Source: Chrysaora quinquecirrha (Eukaryota > Cnidaria > Scyphozoa > Semaeostomeae > Pelagiidae). From it: a DNA stretch of 64,000 nt. A program made the translations under genes and the position numbers. Below, piece after piece: positions 9,916-22,000 of the stretch. Each line of letters opens with the position of its first letter. Position 1 is the first letter of the stretch. A model generated the notes under the pieces. That model ran no database searches, was not told the origin of the DNA, and saw nothing but the letters and a program-made list of their open reading frames with translations. The stretch spans positions 349,098 to 413,097 of the forward strand of contig JACTAT010000061.1 of the NCBI GenBank assembly GCA_014526335.1. Reading direction: 5' to 3'.

Positions 9916-11402
9916 TGGTCTGGCTTTGAGCAGGGAGCTGGTCGAACTATTCAAGCCGAGCTGAGAACGATTGAAGGTAAGAAAACTAAACTTATGTCGC
10001 ATGGTAAACGTTCTCCATGGCAAAGATCACTTATTTGCCGCAGTTATTCTTGATGTTAGCAGCTATTTGAATTTTAAAACTTTTATTTTGTGTTTTTGCA
10101 GGAAAAAAAGGAGGTTTCAGATGAAGTCCTTTCTATTCATTGCAGTCCTGCTGGGACTGGCACTCTGCATTACAAGTGAGTATGAGTAACAAATATTCAT
10201 GTTCCTTCTTGCTCTATTATCAAGAGCCCTACTGCTAGAGGCCAGTTAAGTTCTGGACAGCCTGAAATTTTGTAAGAATCCTTTGTTACAAAGGAATTTC
10301 GAGGCTTTTTCAAGTAGTGAAATGCCCCTCGTTGAGAACCTGGATGGATTTGACGAGGCGCAATTTCATTTCTTCTTGGGTACTGTACTAGGCAATCTCG
10401 TCCAATCTCGGAGATCCTTGCCGCGAATTCTATTGATTTCACCAAGATTTCGCAGAAATCCTTAGTGTGAAGTATTCTCCTAGATTTCCTCGATCTAGCC
10501 TATATTGAACACCACTCGAAGCTTTTTTCTACAAGACATTCTGATGAAAATGTTAATGTTCTGTTGCAATTTCAGGTGCAGAGGTTGAAAATGATCCGGT
10601 GGCTGAACAGGAGGACGCACCGAAGGAGATGGCCGTAGAGGATGAGCCAAATGATGAAGAATCGGACGAGACTTCAGAGGACGAGCCAAGTGATGAGCGC
10701 GGTGATGAGCAGTCAGATGAGAATTCAGAGGACGAAGAACAGGATCCCAGTGAAGACGAGTCCAAGGACAACAGCCTGACTGAGGAAGAACAACCCAACG
10801 GTAAGTTTTAGCTGTTTATTGCTTCCTTGGGGTTCCTTTTCATGGTTGTGGCTGTTTCAGAACACTGTAAAATGATGGCCCGCCGAAGATCGTTTCCCCA
10901 CGAAGAGATCTTAGCTCACAGCTCAACAGAGATTTCCAGCTTTGAGCCATTTCCCAGACACTCTTACCTTTCGTTACGAGGCTTCTGACTCTTAATCAAC
11001 ATGATCTCGATCTGCTCGCGTGTCTGTGGCGATCGGAACTTTTTATGCCAATTGCTTATGGACGAGGCAATTCTACAGGCCATTGTTTTTAAAACAATTT
11101 AAATTTTGAACACGCTGACAAAGACGTCATTTACTCTTTTAACAGAAATTTCGGCACTCGATACAGAAGAGCCGGTGAATAAAGGAGCTGACCCCCTTTT
11201 CTGGAGAAGGCGAAGAAGATCGACTCGTCGACGACGAAGATGGTTGGCACTCGATACAGAAGAGCCGGTGAATAAAGGAGCTGACCCCCTTTTCTGGAGA
11301 AGGCGAAGAAGATCGACTCGTCGACGACGAAGATGGTTGCATCGCAGAAGATGGTTGCATCGCCGCCGAAGACGTTTTTACTACCGTCGCCGAAGAGGTT
11401 AG
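9912..11402 (+). CDS. Secreted charge-segregated precursor with acidic pro-region and Arg-rich C-terminus (candidate host-defence peptide)
   Basis: Four exons: non-coding 9912-9976, then 10102-10175 (ATG at 10121), 10576-10800 and 11146-11402 (stop TAG). Coding introns are both phase 1, and the product is 178 residues. Residues 1-18 (MKSFLFIAVLLGLALCIT) are a typical signal peptide. Residues about 20-94 are extremely acidic, with many Glu/Asp and repeats like EDEPSDE. The final 86-codon exon encodes EPVNKGADPLFW-type linkers followed by runs of Arg broken by Trp, Tyr, Phe and His, ending RRRRG. The last exon contains an exact 31-residue tandem duplication. An acidic pro-region neutralising a cationic C-terminal peptide is the plan of antimicrobial precursors such as Hydra arminins. 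I see no sequence identity to a named family, so the role is inferred. Alternatives are a mineral- or nucleic-acid-binding secreted protein. Confidence 0.75.
11154..11339 (+). repeat. Exact 93-bp tandem duplication inside the coding exon
   Basis: 11154-11246 and 11247-11339 are identical base for base. Each unit encodes 31 residues, from ALDTEEPVNKG to RRRRRWL, so the duplication keeps the frame. The second gene copy (15358-15575) has one unit, so the duplication happened after the copies split, and recently. Confidence 0.95.
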
Positions 11403-12261
11403 GCAGCATCAAGCCTCCCATGCGTCGTATTGTTTTTCTATGAACGCTTAAGCTTTTTTCCTCCTTTTTAAACTCTACTTTTCTATTTTTATAATCAATT
11501 AGCAGAACAGAACGAGTTTTTTCATCTTTTGTACTCTATAAAACGATGGCGTACCAGTAGCCTACTTATACAGTATCGCGCGGCAAAAATGTTTCCTCGT
11601 AGCTACCTACTTCTCGTCGTGTTTTACGATGACAAAACCTGGGTTTCGCGTTCTGTGAATATATTAGACTGCTTATTCTGCTTTAGACGAGAATTTCGCC
11701 ATAAAGTGTGATGTTTAAGCTTGCTTAGGCTCGGCCAGTCAAAAACATTAACGATATAAGAGCGAGATCGAACCGAACAGAACAACGAGCCAAAATACAA
11801 AATCGGAGTGATTTGAAAAAATCGTTGGAAGCATTTTGACAGTTCCGAAATTTCTGATCCCTATAAATCAAGTTTCTTAAAATATTTCGTGAAATAAGGG
11901 TTCAATGTGAATTGTCATGTTCTTATCGGTCAACATATGGACATTTTTCGGCAGTAATTTTTGGGTTAATCCCATTAATTTGTTTTGTTTAATTAATCCC
12001 TATATCTTTCTTTGCAAAGTAATAGCGGGGGACAAGTTTACCTGATATTCTTTTTTTTTTCATTCACGTATGAAGGCCAGGTAAGCCTCTAACCTTATTA
12101 CATAGTTACTATTAAACTATCAAAACTATTAAAATAGTCAATTAAATCTAAAATACAGAAAATTAAATATAAATTCAATGGGTATGCACTATTATTATTA
12201 CCTAATAGAATAAAATCTGAAACTACAACAAACAACTTATAAAACTAATTATAATGCGAAA
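11403..12261. other. 3' flank of the precursor gene
   Basis: From the stop codon to about 11560 the sequence is homologous to the 3' flank of the second copy (shared CTATGAACGCTTAAGCTTTT and GGCGTACCAGT). Beyond that the two differ. No AATAAA occurs before the homology ends. ATTAAA-like signals cluster near 12105-12165. No gene seen. Confidence 0.5.
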
Positions 12262-12873
12262 AATAACATTTTAATCCATATTGAGGAATATAATGGTGCT
12301 CAGAAGTCAAGAAATATGAATAAAATGGACACTAAAAGTCGACCGATTCTGGCCAAAAAGGCAAGGCTATACTATAAGGGAAAATTTCCCAAAATCGGAG
12401 GTCTTCGAAATCTTCCTAAACCTCCTAAAATAATCTTATAAGGCTATAAATAACCTTTCAATGCATATTAGGGCATATGGTGATGCTCAGAAGTCAAGAA
12501 AAATGAAGAAAATAGACCCAAAAAATCGACCGATTTTGGCTAAAAAGGCAATGCTATACTAAGGGAAAATAGCCCAAAATCAGGGGTTTTCGAAATCTCC
12601 CTAAACTTTGTACGGTACTATTATAAGGCTATAGATAACCTTTTCATCCATATAGGTGCATATATTGATTCTCAGAGCTCAGGAAAAATGAAAAAAATGG
12701 ACCTTAAAAGTTGACCGATTTTGGCCAAAAAGGCAAGGCTATACTAAGGGAAAATTGCCCAAAATCGGGGGTTTTCGAAATCTTCTTAAACCTTCTCAAA
12801 TAATCTTATAAGGCTATAAATAACTTTTTAATCCATATTAGGGCATAACGTGATGCTCAGAAGTCAAGAATTA
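12262..12873. repeat. Small island of three satellite monomers
   Basis: Three to four diverged monomers of the same roughly 193-bp satellite that fills 16737-38135, recognised by GGCCAAAAAGGCAAGGCTAT, GGGAAAATTGCC and TGATGCTCAGAAGTCAAG. They differ more from each other than monomers in the main array do, so this island is older or cut off from homogenisation. Confidence 0.9.
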
Positions 12874-13399
12874 AAGGTACCCATTAGCCATGTTTGAAGA
12901 ATGAGATCAGCTCAGATTAGCCCGAGATGAGCCTGTCAGCTTGCAGCTTGCAGTGTTGAACAATCTCCACAATTGTTCCCTGTGATTCTGTAACTGTTTC
13001 AGGCTTTGCTCCTGCTTTCCCCCGCAATCAACATTGATCCCTATTCAGTTTAAATTTGCTCTCGCTTGTTTTGTAATTCGGAACAAAACATATATGCACA
13101 CAACACACGGCTATCTGTAAAACATGGAGTGTGGAATTATGGAGTGGAATGGTGGAGTGGAGTGGAGTGATATGGAATACGCTTATTTTAAGATGTTTTG
13201 CAATAAAAAATACATCAAAATGCTCCTCGTAGTCTTCTGAACCTATCTAAGTCATAATATTGCTAAAATATACTACCAATTTCATGAAATTACCATCGCG
13301 ATCAAAACAATAGAACCCAGACAGCTTCCAGACGCGAGTTTTCGGATGAAAAATGAAAAAGACGTTCATTTCGAAAATATTTATATAAAGTTTACTGTT
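12874..13399. other. Unassigned spacer
   Basis: No exon seen, and no copy of the signal-peptide exon. A short GGAGT-rich stretch lies at about 13126-13180. Confidence 0.4.
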
Positions 13400-14551
13400 A
13401 TTTCAATTCAGAAGACCAAGAGGAAGATTTTGGTATAAATTTTGTTACATTTTGTCAACATATGTCCCTTCCTATTTTAAGTTACGGTTCTGAAATTTGG
13501 GGTTTTGATGATTTCATTAGTCTAGAACGTCTACACCTTTCGGCATGTAAGTATTTACTTGGTGTTAAGTCGACTACTAATTCTGACGCTATTTATGCTG
13601 AACTGGGCAGAATTTCCATTCAGGCACATAGGCATATCAACATTCTTAAATTCCTAGCTCGTTTATCTTCCTTAAGCACCTCTGAACCAGATCGTTACGT
13701 TTGTAAAGCGTTTCTTGCTCTTTGCAATGAAGCTGACGCAGGTAGCCTTAACTGGGTCTCAAAAGCACGCGGTCTACAAGAATTATACGGAATGACCCTT
13801 TTTGATGATAATTCATTGGTAAAATCTAAAGTGAAATCTTATTTCAGAAATTCCATAATGTCTAATTTGAATGAGCAATGTGAACAAAATAGAAAACTTT
13901 GTACATATGCCCAGATTAAGACGGTCTTTAAATTTGAAAGATATTTAGACGTTATCGTTGATTTTAAGAAGAGGCAGTGTTTATCCAAATTTAGAATGAG
14001 TGCACACAATCTAGAAATCGAAGCTGGAAGATTTGGAAATAACAGGATTCCTAGAAATGAAAGATATTGTAAATACTGCACCACAACAGGGACAAATATC
14101 TTAGGAGATGAAATGCACTTTTTAATGATTTGCCCACTTTTCGAAATGGAACGAAATGTCTTCAACAATAAAATAGAAGAAAATTTCCCTTTGTAAGACA
14201 CTTAAGTACTTGGAATAGGTTTCTGTGGTTGCTTAGCCAAGAAGATGATAAATGCCTCAACATGTTATCTTCGTATTTGGCCAAATGCTTCAAGATAAAA
14301 GGAAATTTCCAACCTTAAGAACAACTTTCGCATGGTTGCCAGTTCCTTTGTTTTTCCTTTCATTTTAGATGTATTTTCTGTTTTTAAATAGTTCAAGGCT
14401 TCTCTTTTCGTGTCATTTATGTACTTTATTATGTATTTAGTGTTGGTAGTTTGGTATTTTTTTTAGAAATTTGTATTTTACACTATAATTGTTATCAGGT
14501 TAGAGGCCATTTTGGCCTAGATACCTTGTTATCAAAAAAAAAAAAAAAAAA
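13400..14551 (+). mobile_element. 5'-truncated LINE, C-terminal reverse transcriptase region with poly(A)
   Basis: An open frame (ATG at 13462) reads through the region after the RT palm of a LINE: LPILSYGSEIWGFDDF, the HLSACKYLLGVKSTTN-type segment and a Cys/His stretch (YCKYC...HFLMICPLF). It stops at about 14194-14196. The next frame, from the same point to 14318, reads as the expected LINE C-terminus, so there is a one-base frameshift near 14190. After a 3' UTR with an AGGCCATTTTGGCCT hairpin comes a poly(A) tract (14534-14551). The left boundary is uncertain and no target duplication was found. It sits just upstream of the second precursor copy. Confidence 0.8.
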
Positions 14552-14729
14552 TAGGCAAAACCGCTCTAAATTCAATGGCGGCCTATATGTATGAGAAAAG
14601 TTTTAACATTCTTATTCTGAGAAAATAAACTCTCAAGTTGTCTCCAATTTATCAGATTTCGATATAAAATACACTTTTCAAGCAGAACAAAAAGTTTTAT
14701 TAAAAGCTTTAAGCCTATGTTGATTGAAA

Positions 14730-15770
14730 TTTAGCCTCGAAGCTTTTTTCCACTTGACAAACTGATGAAAATGTTCTGTTGCAATTTCAGGTTCAGAGGT
14801 TGAAAATGATCCTGTGGCTAAGGATGCACCGAAGGAGATTCCTGTTGAGGACGAGCCAAATGATGAAGAATTAGACGAGACTTCAGAGGACGAGCCAAGT
14901 GATGAGCAGTCGGATGAGAATTCAAAGGACGAAGAACAGGATCCCAGTGAAGACGAGTCCAAGGACAACAGCCTGACTGAGGAAGAACAACCCGACGGTA
15001 AGTTTAAGCTGTCATGATTCTGTTTCAAAGTTGTGGCTGTTTTTGTGATATTCAGACTGCGAAGAACAGAAAAATGATGTCCCGTCAAAGAAAATTTCCC
15101 TTCAAAAAGATCTGAGCTCAACAAAGATATCTTGCTTTGGGCCAGAGTTCCCAGACACTCTCACCTTTGGTTCAAAGACTTCTGACTTCTATGCTACATT
15201 ATGTAGCACACATGATTTCGATCTGCTTGTGTATTTGTGACAATCGAATTTTTCTGTGCAAAGTGTTTCTGCACGTTTAAACTTCCACAGTAAGTTCCAA
15301 AGGTCATTGTTTTAAATTTACAACGCGCTAATAAGGGAAACACTTTCTCATTGACAGAAATTTCGGAACCAGATGAAGGAGAGCCAGTGAATAAAGGAGC
15401 TGACCCCCTTTTTGGGAGCTGGGTACGAAGAAGAAGAAGAAGAAGAAGAATAGTGACTCGTCGAAGACGACGAATTTATCTCAGAAGACGCTGGTCCCGC
15501 CGTAGATTGCACTACCACCGCCGCAGATGGCACTACGTCCGCAGAAGACGCTACTTCTTCCGCAGACGAGGTTGAACAGCACCAAGCCTCCAAGCGTCGC
15601 ATTGTTTTCCTATGAACGCTTAAGCTTTTTTCCTTCGTTAATTCAACGTCACGTTCTTATTTTTATAATCAATGAGCAGAACAGAACTAGTTCTTTCATC
15701 TTGTGTACTCTATACAACGACGGCGTACCAGTTACCTACTTGGGTCTCGAATAAACCGAGGAATAAACAG
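14730..15770 (+). CDS. Second copy of the precursor gene: last two exons only, no signal-peptide exon found
   Basis: Exons 14791-14997 and 15358-15575 (stop TGA) match exons 3 and 4 of the gene at 9912-11402, with the same splice sites, the same phases (1/1) and no stop or frameshift. They encode an acidic stretch of about 70 residues and a 73-codon exon with EPVNKGADPLF followed by Arg blocks broken by Trp, Tyr, His and Phe, ending RRRG. By eye the exons are far more alike than the intron between them, which suggests selection on the protein. Homology begins inside intron 2 (about 14730), so the promoter, leader exon and signal-peptide exon are missing. A LINE lies immediately upstream. It could be a relic, or an alternative 3' cassette spliced to the first gene's leader exons, as all phases fit. 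Confidence 0.6.
15750..15767 (+). terminator. Two AATAAA polyadenylation signals
   Basis: AATAAA at 15750-15755 and 15762-15767, about 175 bp after the stop of the second precursor copy. The first gene's 3' flank lost homology just before the matching place. Confidence 0.55.
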
Positions 15771-16736
15771 TGGATCTTGAGAAACGGGGTGGTCGGAAAT
15801 CTAGTGAATATGATCAGGGATATCTGAAGATTTCCGCTGGCCCATATGAGAAATTTTGTTGGTCTCATATTGAATTCTCAGTTTTCGAATAGAAAAAGCG
15901 GAAAATGTTCTGATAGCCTGATAAAGATGTCTGAAGTTGTTGAATCGAAGAATTTTGGGGATTTAGATCCGTAAATGAGGAACATTTTCATATGCGTGAT
16001 CCGACGTTACAAAAACAGTTTCTCGAGGGGCAAATCACTCCAAACAATCTCGTCCAATTTTTCAAGAGTCCTATTGTTCATTTGAAAATCCTTTAATAAT
16101 TTTCAATTCTATTGTACTTTTGTGAAAATCCCAAAAATCTCGTCCAGTTCTAAGGAAAGTGATTTGCCTCTTGCAGTTTATTGTGTTCAATCACAACAAG
16201 CACAAGTAAAACACACGGGTATCACGATGCGATAAACGGATAAAATTTCTTAAATAATTGTTCAGTCGAAATTCACACTCCTGTGCGTTCTTTTCTTGAG
16301 AATCGACCCAGAATCACAAAAATCCTCCCGAAACAACGACTTAAGAAAGAAAATTGAACTAAAACCTGCAATCACAAAATTATTGAGGTAGAGCGCGGCA
16401 CATTTACCCCCCTAGTCTTTGGGACCAATGGGGCTATGGGCAGGGAGTGCCAGTCATTTCACAAGAGATTAGCAAAGAAACTTTCGGAAAAACGGAATAG
16501 AAAGTACCACGAAGTAATGACAGACATAAGAACTAAAATTTCGTTTAAATCTATTTAATCAATGCTTCTGTGCCCCCGAGGTTCAAGGACTGTATTTTAA
16601 TTATAAAATTTTTTCCTTTCTCTTTTTTCTTGCTTTTCAAGTTTTATTGAATTTCATGTAAATACGTAGGATTTCATCTAGTTAAGAGTTTTTAAATATA
16701 TTTTGTATATATCCTTATTTGATTGACAATGAAATA
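15771..16736. other. Intergenic, no gene seen
   Basis: AT-rich sequence between the second precursor copy and the satellite array. No supported exon, RNA gene or named repeat. Confidence 0.45.
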
Positions 16737-19049
16737 AAAAATTTAAAAAAAATAGACCCAAAAGTCGACCTATTTTGGTCAAAAAGTCAAGGCTATACTA
16801 AGGGAAAATTGCCAAAAGACACCCAAAATCAGGGGTTTTCAAAATCTACCTAGACCTTCAAAAATACTATTATAAGGCTATAAATAACCCTTTTATCCAC
16901 ATTGGAGCATATAATGATGCTCAGAAGTCAAAAAATATGAAGAAAATAGACCCAAAAAGCCGACCTATTTTGGCCAAAAAGGCAAGGCTATACTAAGGGA
17001 AAATTGCCAAAAGTCGCCCAAAATCAGGGGTTTTCAAAATCTTCCTAAACCTTCCAAAATACTATGTTAAGGCTATAAATAACCTTTTTATCCACATTTG
17101 GGCATATAATGATGCTCAGAAAGCAAGAAATATGAAGAAAATAGACCCAAAAGTCGACCCATTTTGGTCAAAAAGGCAAGGCTACACTAAGGGAAAATTG
17201 CCAAAAATCGCCCAAAATCAGGGGTTTTCAAAATCTTCCTAAACCTTCAAAAATACTATTTTAAGGCTATAAATACCCTTTTTATCCACATTGGGGCAAA
17301 ATCAGGGGTTTTCAAAATCTTCCTAAACCTACGAAAATACTATTATAAGGCTATAAATAAGCTTTTTATCCACAATTGGGCATATAATCATGCTCAGAAG
17401 TCAAGAAATATGAAGAAAATAGACCCAAAAAATCGACCTATTTTGGCCAAAAAGGCAAGGCTATACTAAGGGAAAATTACCAAAAATCGCCCAAAATCAG
17501 GGGTTTTCAAAATCTTCCTAAACCTTCCAAAATACTATTATAAGGCTATAAATAAGCTTTTTATCCACAATTGGGCATATAATCATGCTCAGAAGTCAAG
17601 AAATATGAAGAAAATAGACCCAAAAATCGACCTATTTTGGCCAAAAGGCAAGGCTATACTAAGGGAAAATTACCAAAAATCGCCCAAAATCAGGGGTTTT
17701 CAAAATCTTCCTAAACCTTCCAAAATACTATTATCAGGCTATAAATAACCTTTTTATCTACATTTGGGCATATAATGATGCTCAGAAGTCAAGACGTATG
17801 AAGAAAATAGACCCAAAAATTCGACCTATTTGGGCCAAAAAGGCAAGGCTATACTAAGGGAAAATTGCCAAAAATCGCCCAAAATCAGGGGTTTTCAAAA
17901 TCTTCCTAAACCTTCGAAAATACTATTATAGAGCTATAAATAACCTTTTTATCCACATTTGGGCATATAATGATGCTCAGAAGTCAAGAAATATGAAGAA
18001 AATAGACCCAAAAAATTGACCTATTTGGCCAAAAAGGCAAGGCTACACTAAGGGAAAATTGCCAAAAATCGCCGAAAATCAGGGGTGTTCAAAATCCTCC
18101 TAAACCTTCGAACATACTATTATAAGGCTATAAATAACCTTTTTATCCATATTGCGGCAAATAATGATGCTCAGAAGTCAAGAAATATGAAGAAAATAGA
18201 CCCGAAAAATCCACCTATTTTGGCCAAAAAGGCAAGGCTTTACTAAGGGAAAATTGACAAAAATCGCCCAAAATCAGGGGTTTTCAAAATCTTCCTAAAC
18301 CTTCCAAAATACTATTATAAGGCTATAAATAACCTTTTTATCCACATTTGGGCATATAATGATGCTCAGAAGTCAAGAAATATGAAGAAAATAGACCCAA
18401 AAAATCGACCTATTTTGGCCAAAAAGGCAAGGCTATACTAAGGGAAAATTGCCAAAAATCGCCCAAAATCAGGGGTTTTCAAAATCTTCCTAAACCTTCG
18501 AAAATACGATTATAAGGCTATAAATAACCTTTTTATCCACATTTGGGCATATAATGATGCTCAGAAGTAAAGAAATATGAAGAAAATAGACCCAAAACTC
18601 GACCTATTTTGGTCAAAAAGTCAAGGCTATACTAAGGGAAAATTGCCAAAAAACACCCAAAATCAGGGGTTTTCAAAATCTACCTAGACCTTCAAAAATA
18701 CTATTATAAGGCTATAAATAACCTTTTTATCCACATTGGAGCATATAATGATGCTCAGAAGTCAAGAAATATGAAGAAAATAGACCCAAAAAGTCGACCT
18801 ATTTTGGCCAAAAAGGCAAGGCTATACTAAGGGAAAATTGCCAAAAATCGCCCAAAATCAGGGGTTTTCAAAATCTTCCTAAACCTTCCAAAATACTATG
18901 TTAAGGCTTTAAATAACCTTTTTATCCACATTTGGGCATATAATGATGCTCAGAAGGCAAGAAATCTGAAGAAAATAGACCACAAAGTCGACCCAATTTG
19001 GTCAAAAAGGCAAGGCAACACTAAGGGAAAATTGCCAAAAATTGCCCAA

Positions 19050-22000
19050 AATCAGGGTTTTAAAACTCGTCCTGATCCTCCTAAAATACTATTATAAGGC
19101 TATAAATAACCTTTTTATCCATATAGGGGGCTATAGTAATGCTTAGAAGTCCAGAAATATGAAGAAAATAGACCCCAAAAATCGACCGATTTTGGCAAAA
19201 AAGGCAAGGCTATACTAAGGGAAAATTGCCAAAAATCACCAAAAATCGAGGGTTTACAAAATCGTCCAAAACCTCCTAAAATACTATTATAAGGCTGTAA
19301 ATAACCTTTTATCCATAGAGAGGGCTATAGTAATGCTTAGAAGTCCAGAAATATCAAGAAAATAGACCCCAAAAATCGACCGATTTTGGCCAAAAAGGCA
19401 AGGCTATACTAAGGAAAATTGCCAAGAATCACCAAAAATCTAGGGTTTCAAAATCGTCCCAAACCTCCTAAAATGCTCTTTCAAGGCTATAAATAACCTT
19501 TTTATCCATAGAGAGGGCTATAGTAATGCTTAGTAGTCCAGAAATATCAAGAAAATAGACCCCAAAAATCGACCGATTTTGGCCAAAAAGGCAAGGCTAT
19601 ACTAAGGGAAAATTGCCAAAAATCACCAAAAATCTAGGGTTTTCAAAATCGTCCCAAACCTCCTAAAATGCTCTTTCAAGGCTATAAATAACCTTTTTAT
19701 CCATAGAGAGGGCTATAATAATGCTTAGTAGTCCAGAAATATCAAGAAAATAGACCCAAAAATCGACCGATTTTGGCCAAAAAGGCAAGGCTATACTAAG
19801 GGAAAATTGCCAAAAATCACCAAAATCTAGGGTTTTCAAAATCGTCCCAAACCTCTTAAAATGCTCTTTCAAGGCTATAAACAACCTTTTTATCCACATA
19901 GGGGGCTATAATAATGTTTAGAAGTCCAGAAATATCAAGAAAATAGACCCCAAAAATCGACCGATTTTGGCCAAAAAGGCAAGGCTATACTAAGGGAAAA
20001 TTGCCAAAAATCACCAAAAATCTAGGGTTTTCAAAATCGTCCCAAACCTCCTAAAATGCTCTTTCAAGGCTATAAATAACCTTTTTATCGATAGAGAGGG
20101 CTATAGTAATGTTTAGAAGTCCAGAAATATCAAGAAAATAGACCCCAAAAATCGACCGATTTTGGCCAAAAAGGCAAGGCTATACTAAGGGAAAATTGCC
20201 AAAAATCACCAAAAATCTAGGGTTTTCAAAATCGTCCCAAACCTCCTAAAATGCTCTTTCAAGGCTATAAATAACCTTTTTATCCATAGGGGGCTATAAT
20301 AATGTTTAGAAGTCCAGAAATATCAAGAAAATAGACCCAAAAATCGACCGATTTTGGCCAAAAGGCAAGGCTATACTAAGGAAAATTGCCAAAAATCACC
20401 AAAAATCTAGGGTTTTCAAAATCGTCCCAAACCTCCTAAAATGCTCTTTCAAGGCTATAAATAACCTTTTTATCCATGGAGAGGGCTATAGTAATGTTTA
20501 GAAGTCCAGAAATATCAAGAAAATAGACCCCAAAAATCGACCGATTTTGGCCAAAAAGGCAAGGCTATACTAAGGGAAAATTGCCAAAAATCACCAAAAA
20601 TCTAGGGTTTTCAAAATCGTCCCAAACCTCCTAAAATGCTCTTTCAAGGCTATAAATAACCTTTTTATCCATAGAGAGGGCTATAGTAATGCTTAGTAGT
20701 CCAGAAATATCAAGAAAATAGACCCCAAAAATCGACCGATTTTGGCCAAAAAGGCAAGGCTATACTAAGGGAAAATTGCCAAAAATCACCAAAAATCTAG
20801 GGTTTTCAAAATCGTCCCAAACCTCCTAAAATGCTCTTTCAAGGCTATAAATAACCTTTTTATCCATAGAGAGGGCTATAGTAATGCTTAGTAGTCCAGA
20901 AATATCAAGAAAATAGACCCCAAAAATCGACCGATTTTGGCCAAAAAGGCAAGGCTATACTAAGGGTAAATTGCCAAAAATCGCCAAAAATCTAGGGTTT
21001 TCAAAATCGTCAAAAACCTCCTAAAATGCTATTTCAAGGCTATAAATAACCTTTTTATCCATATAGGGGGCTATAATAATGTTTAGAAGTCAAGAAATAT
21101 CAAGAAAATAGACCCCTAAAATCGACCGATTTTGGCCAAAAAGGCAAGGCGATACTAAGGGAAAATTGCCAAAAATCGCCAAAAATCCAGGGTTTTCAAA
21201 ATCGTCAAAAACCTCCTAAAATGCTATTTCAAGGCTATAAATAACCTTTTTATCCATATAGGGGGCTATAATAATGTTTAGAAGTCCAGAAATATGAAGA
21301 AAATAGACCCCAAAAATCGACCGACTTTGGCCAAAAAGGCAAGGCTATACTAAGGGAAAATTGCCAAAAATCACCAAAAATCTAGGGTTTTCAAAATCGT
21401 CCCAAACCTCCTAAAATGCTCTTTCAAGGCTATAAATAACCTTTTATCCATAGAGGGGCTATAGTAATGCTTAGAAGTCCAGAAATATCAAGAAAATAGA
21501 CCCCAAAAATCGACCGATTTTGGCCAAAAGGCAAGGCTATACTAAGGGAAAATTGCCAAAAATCGCCAAAAATCTAGGGTTTTCAAAATCGTCCCAAACC
21601 TCCTAAAATGCTCTTTCAAGGCTATAAATAACCTTTTTATCCATAGAGAGGGCTATAGTAATGCTTAGTAGTCCAGAAATATCAAGAAAATAGACCCCAA
21701 AAATCGACCGATTTTGGCCAAAAAGGCAAGGCTATACTAAGGAAAATTGCCAAAATCGCCAAAAATCCAGGGTTTTCAAAATCGTCAAAAACCTCCTAAA
21801 ATGCTATTTCAAGGCTATAAATAACCTTTTTATCCATATAGGGGGCTATAATAATGTTTAGAAGTCCAGAAATATGAAGAAAATAGACCCCTAAAATCGA
21901 CCGACTTTGGCCGAAAAGGCAAGGCTATACTAAGGGAAAATTGCCAAAAATCGCCAAAAATCCAGGGTTTTCAAAATCGTCAAAAACCTCCTAAAATGCT

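Noticed and set aside
10553..15124. Serine-rich minus-strand frames opposite the acidic and arginine exons
   Set aside because: They are the complement of Glu/Asp and Arg codon runs; the plus strand has the signal peptide, splice sites and paralogous conservation.
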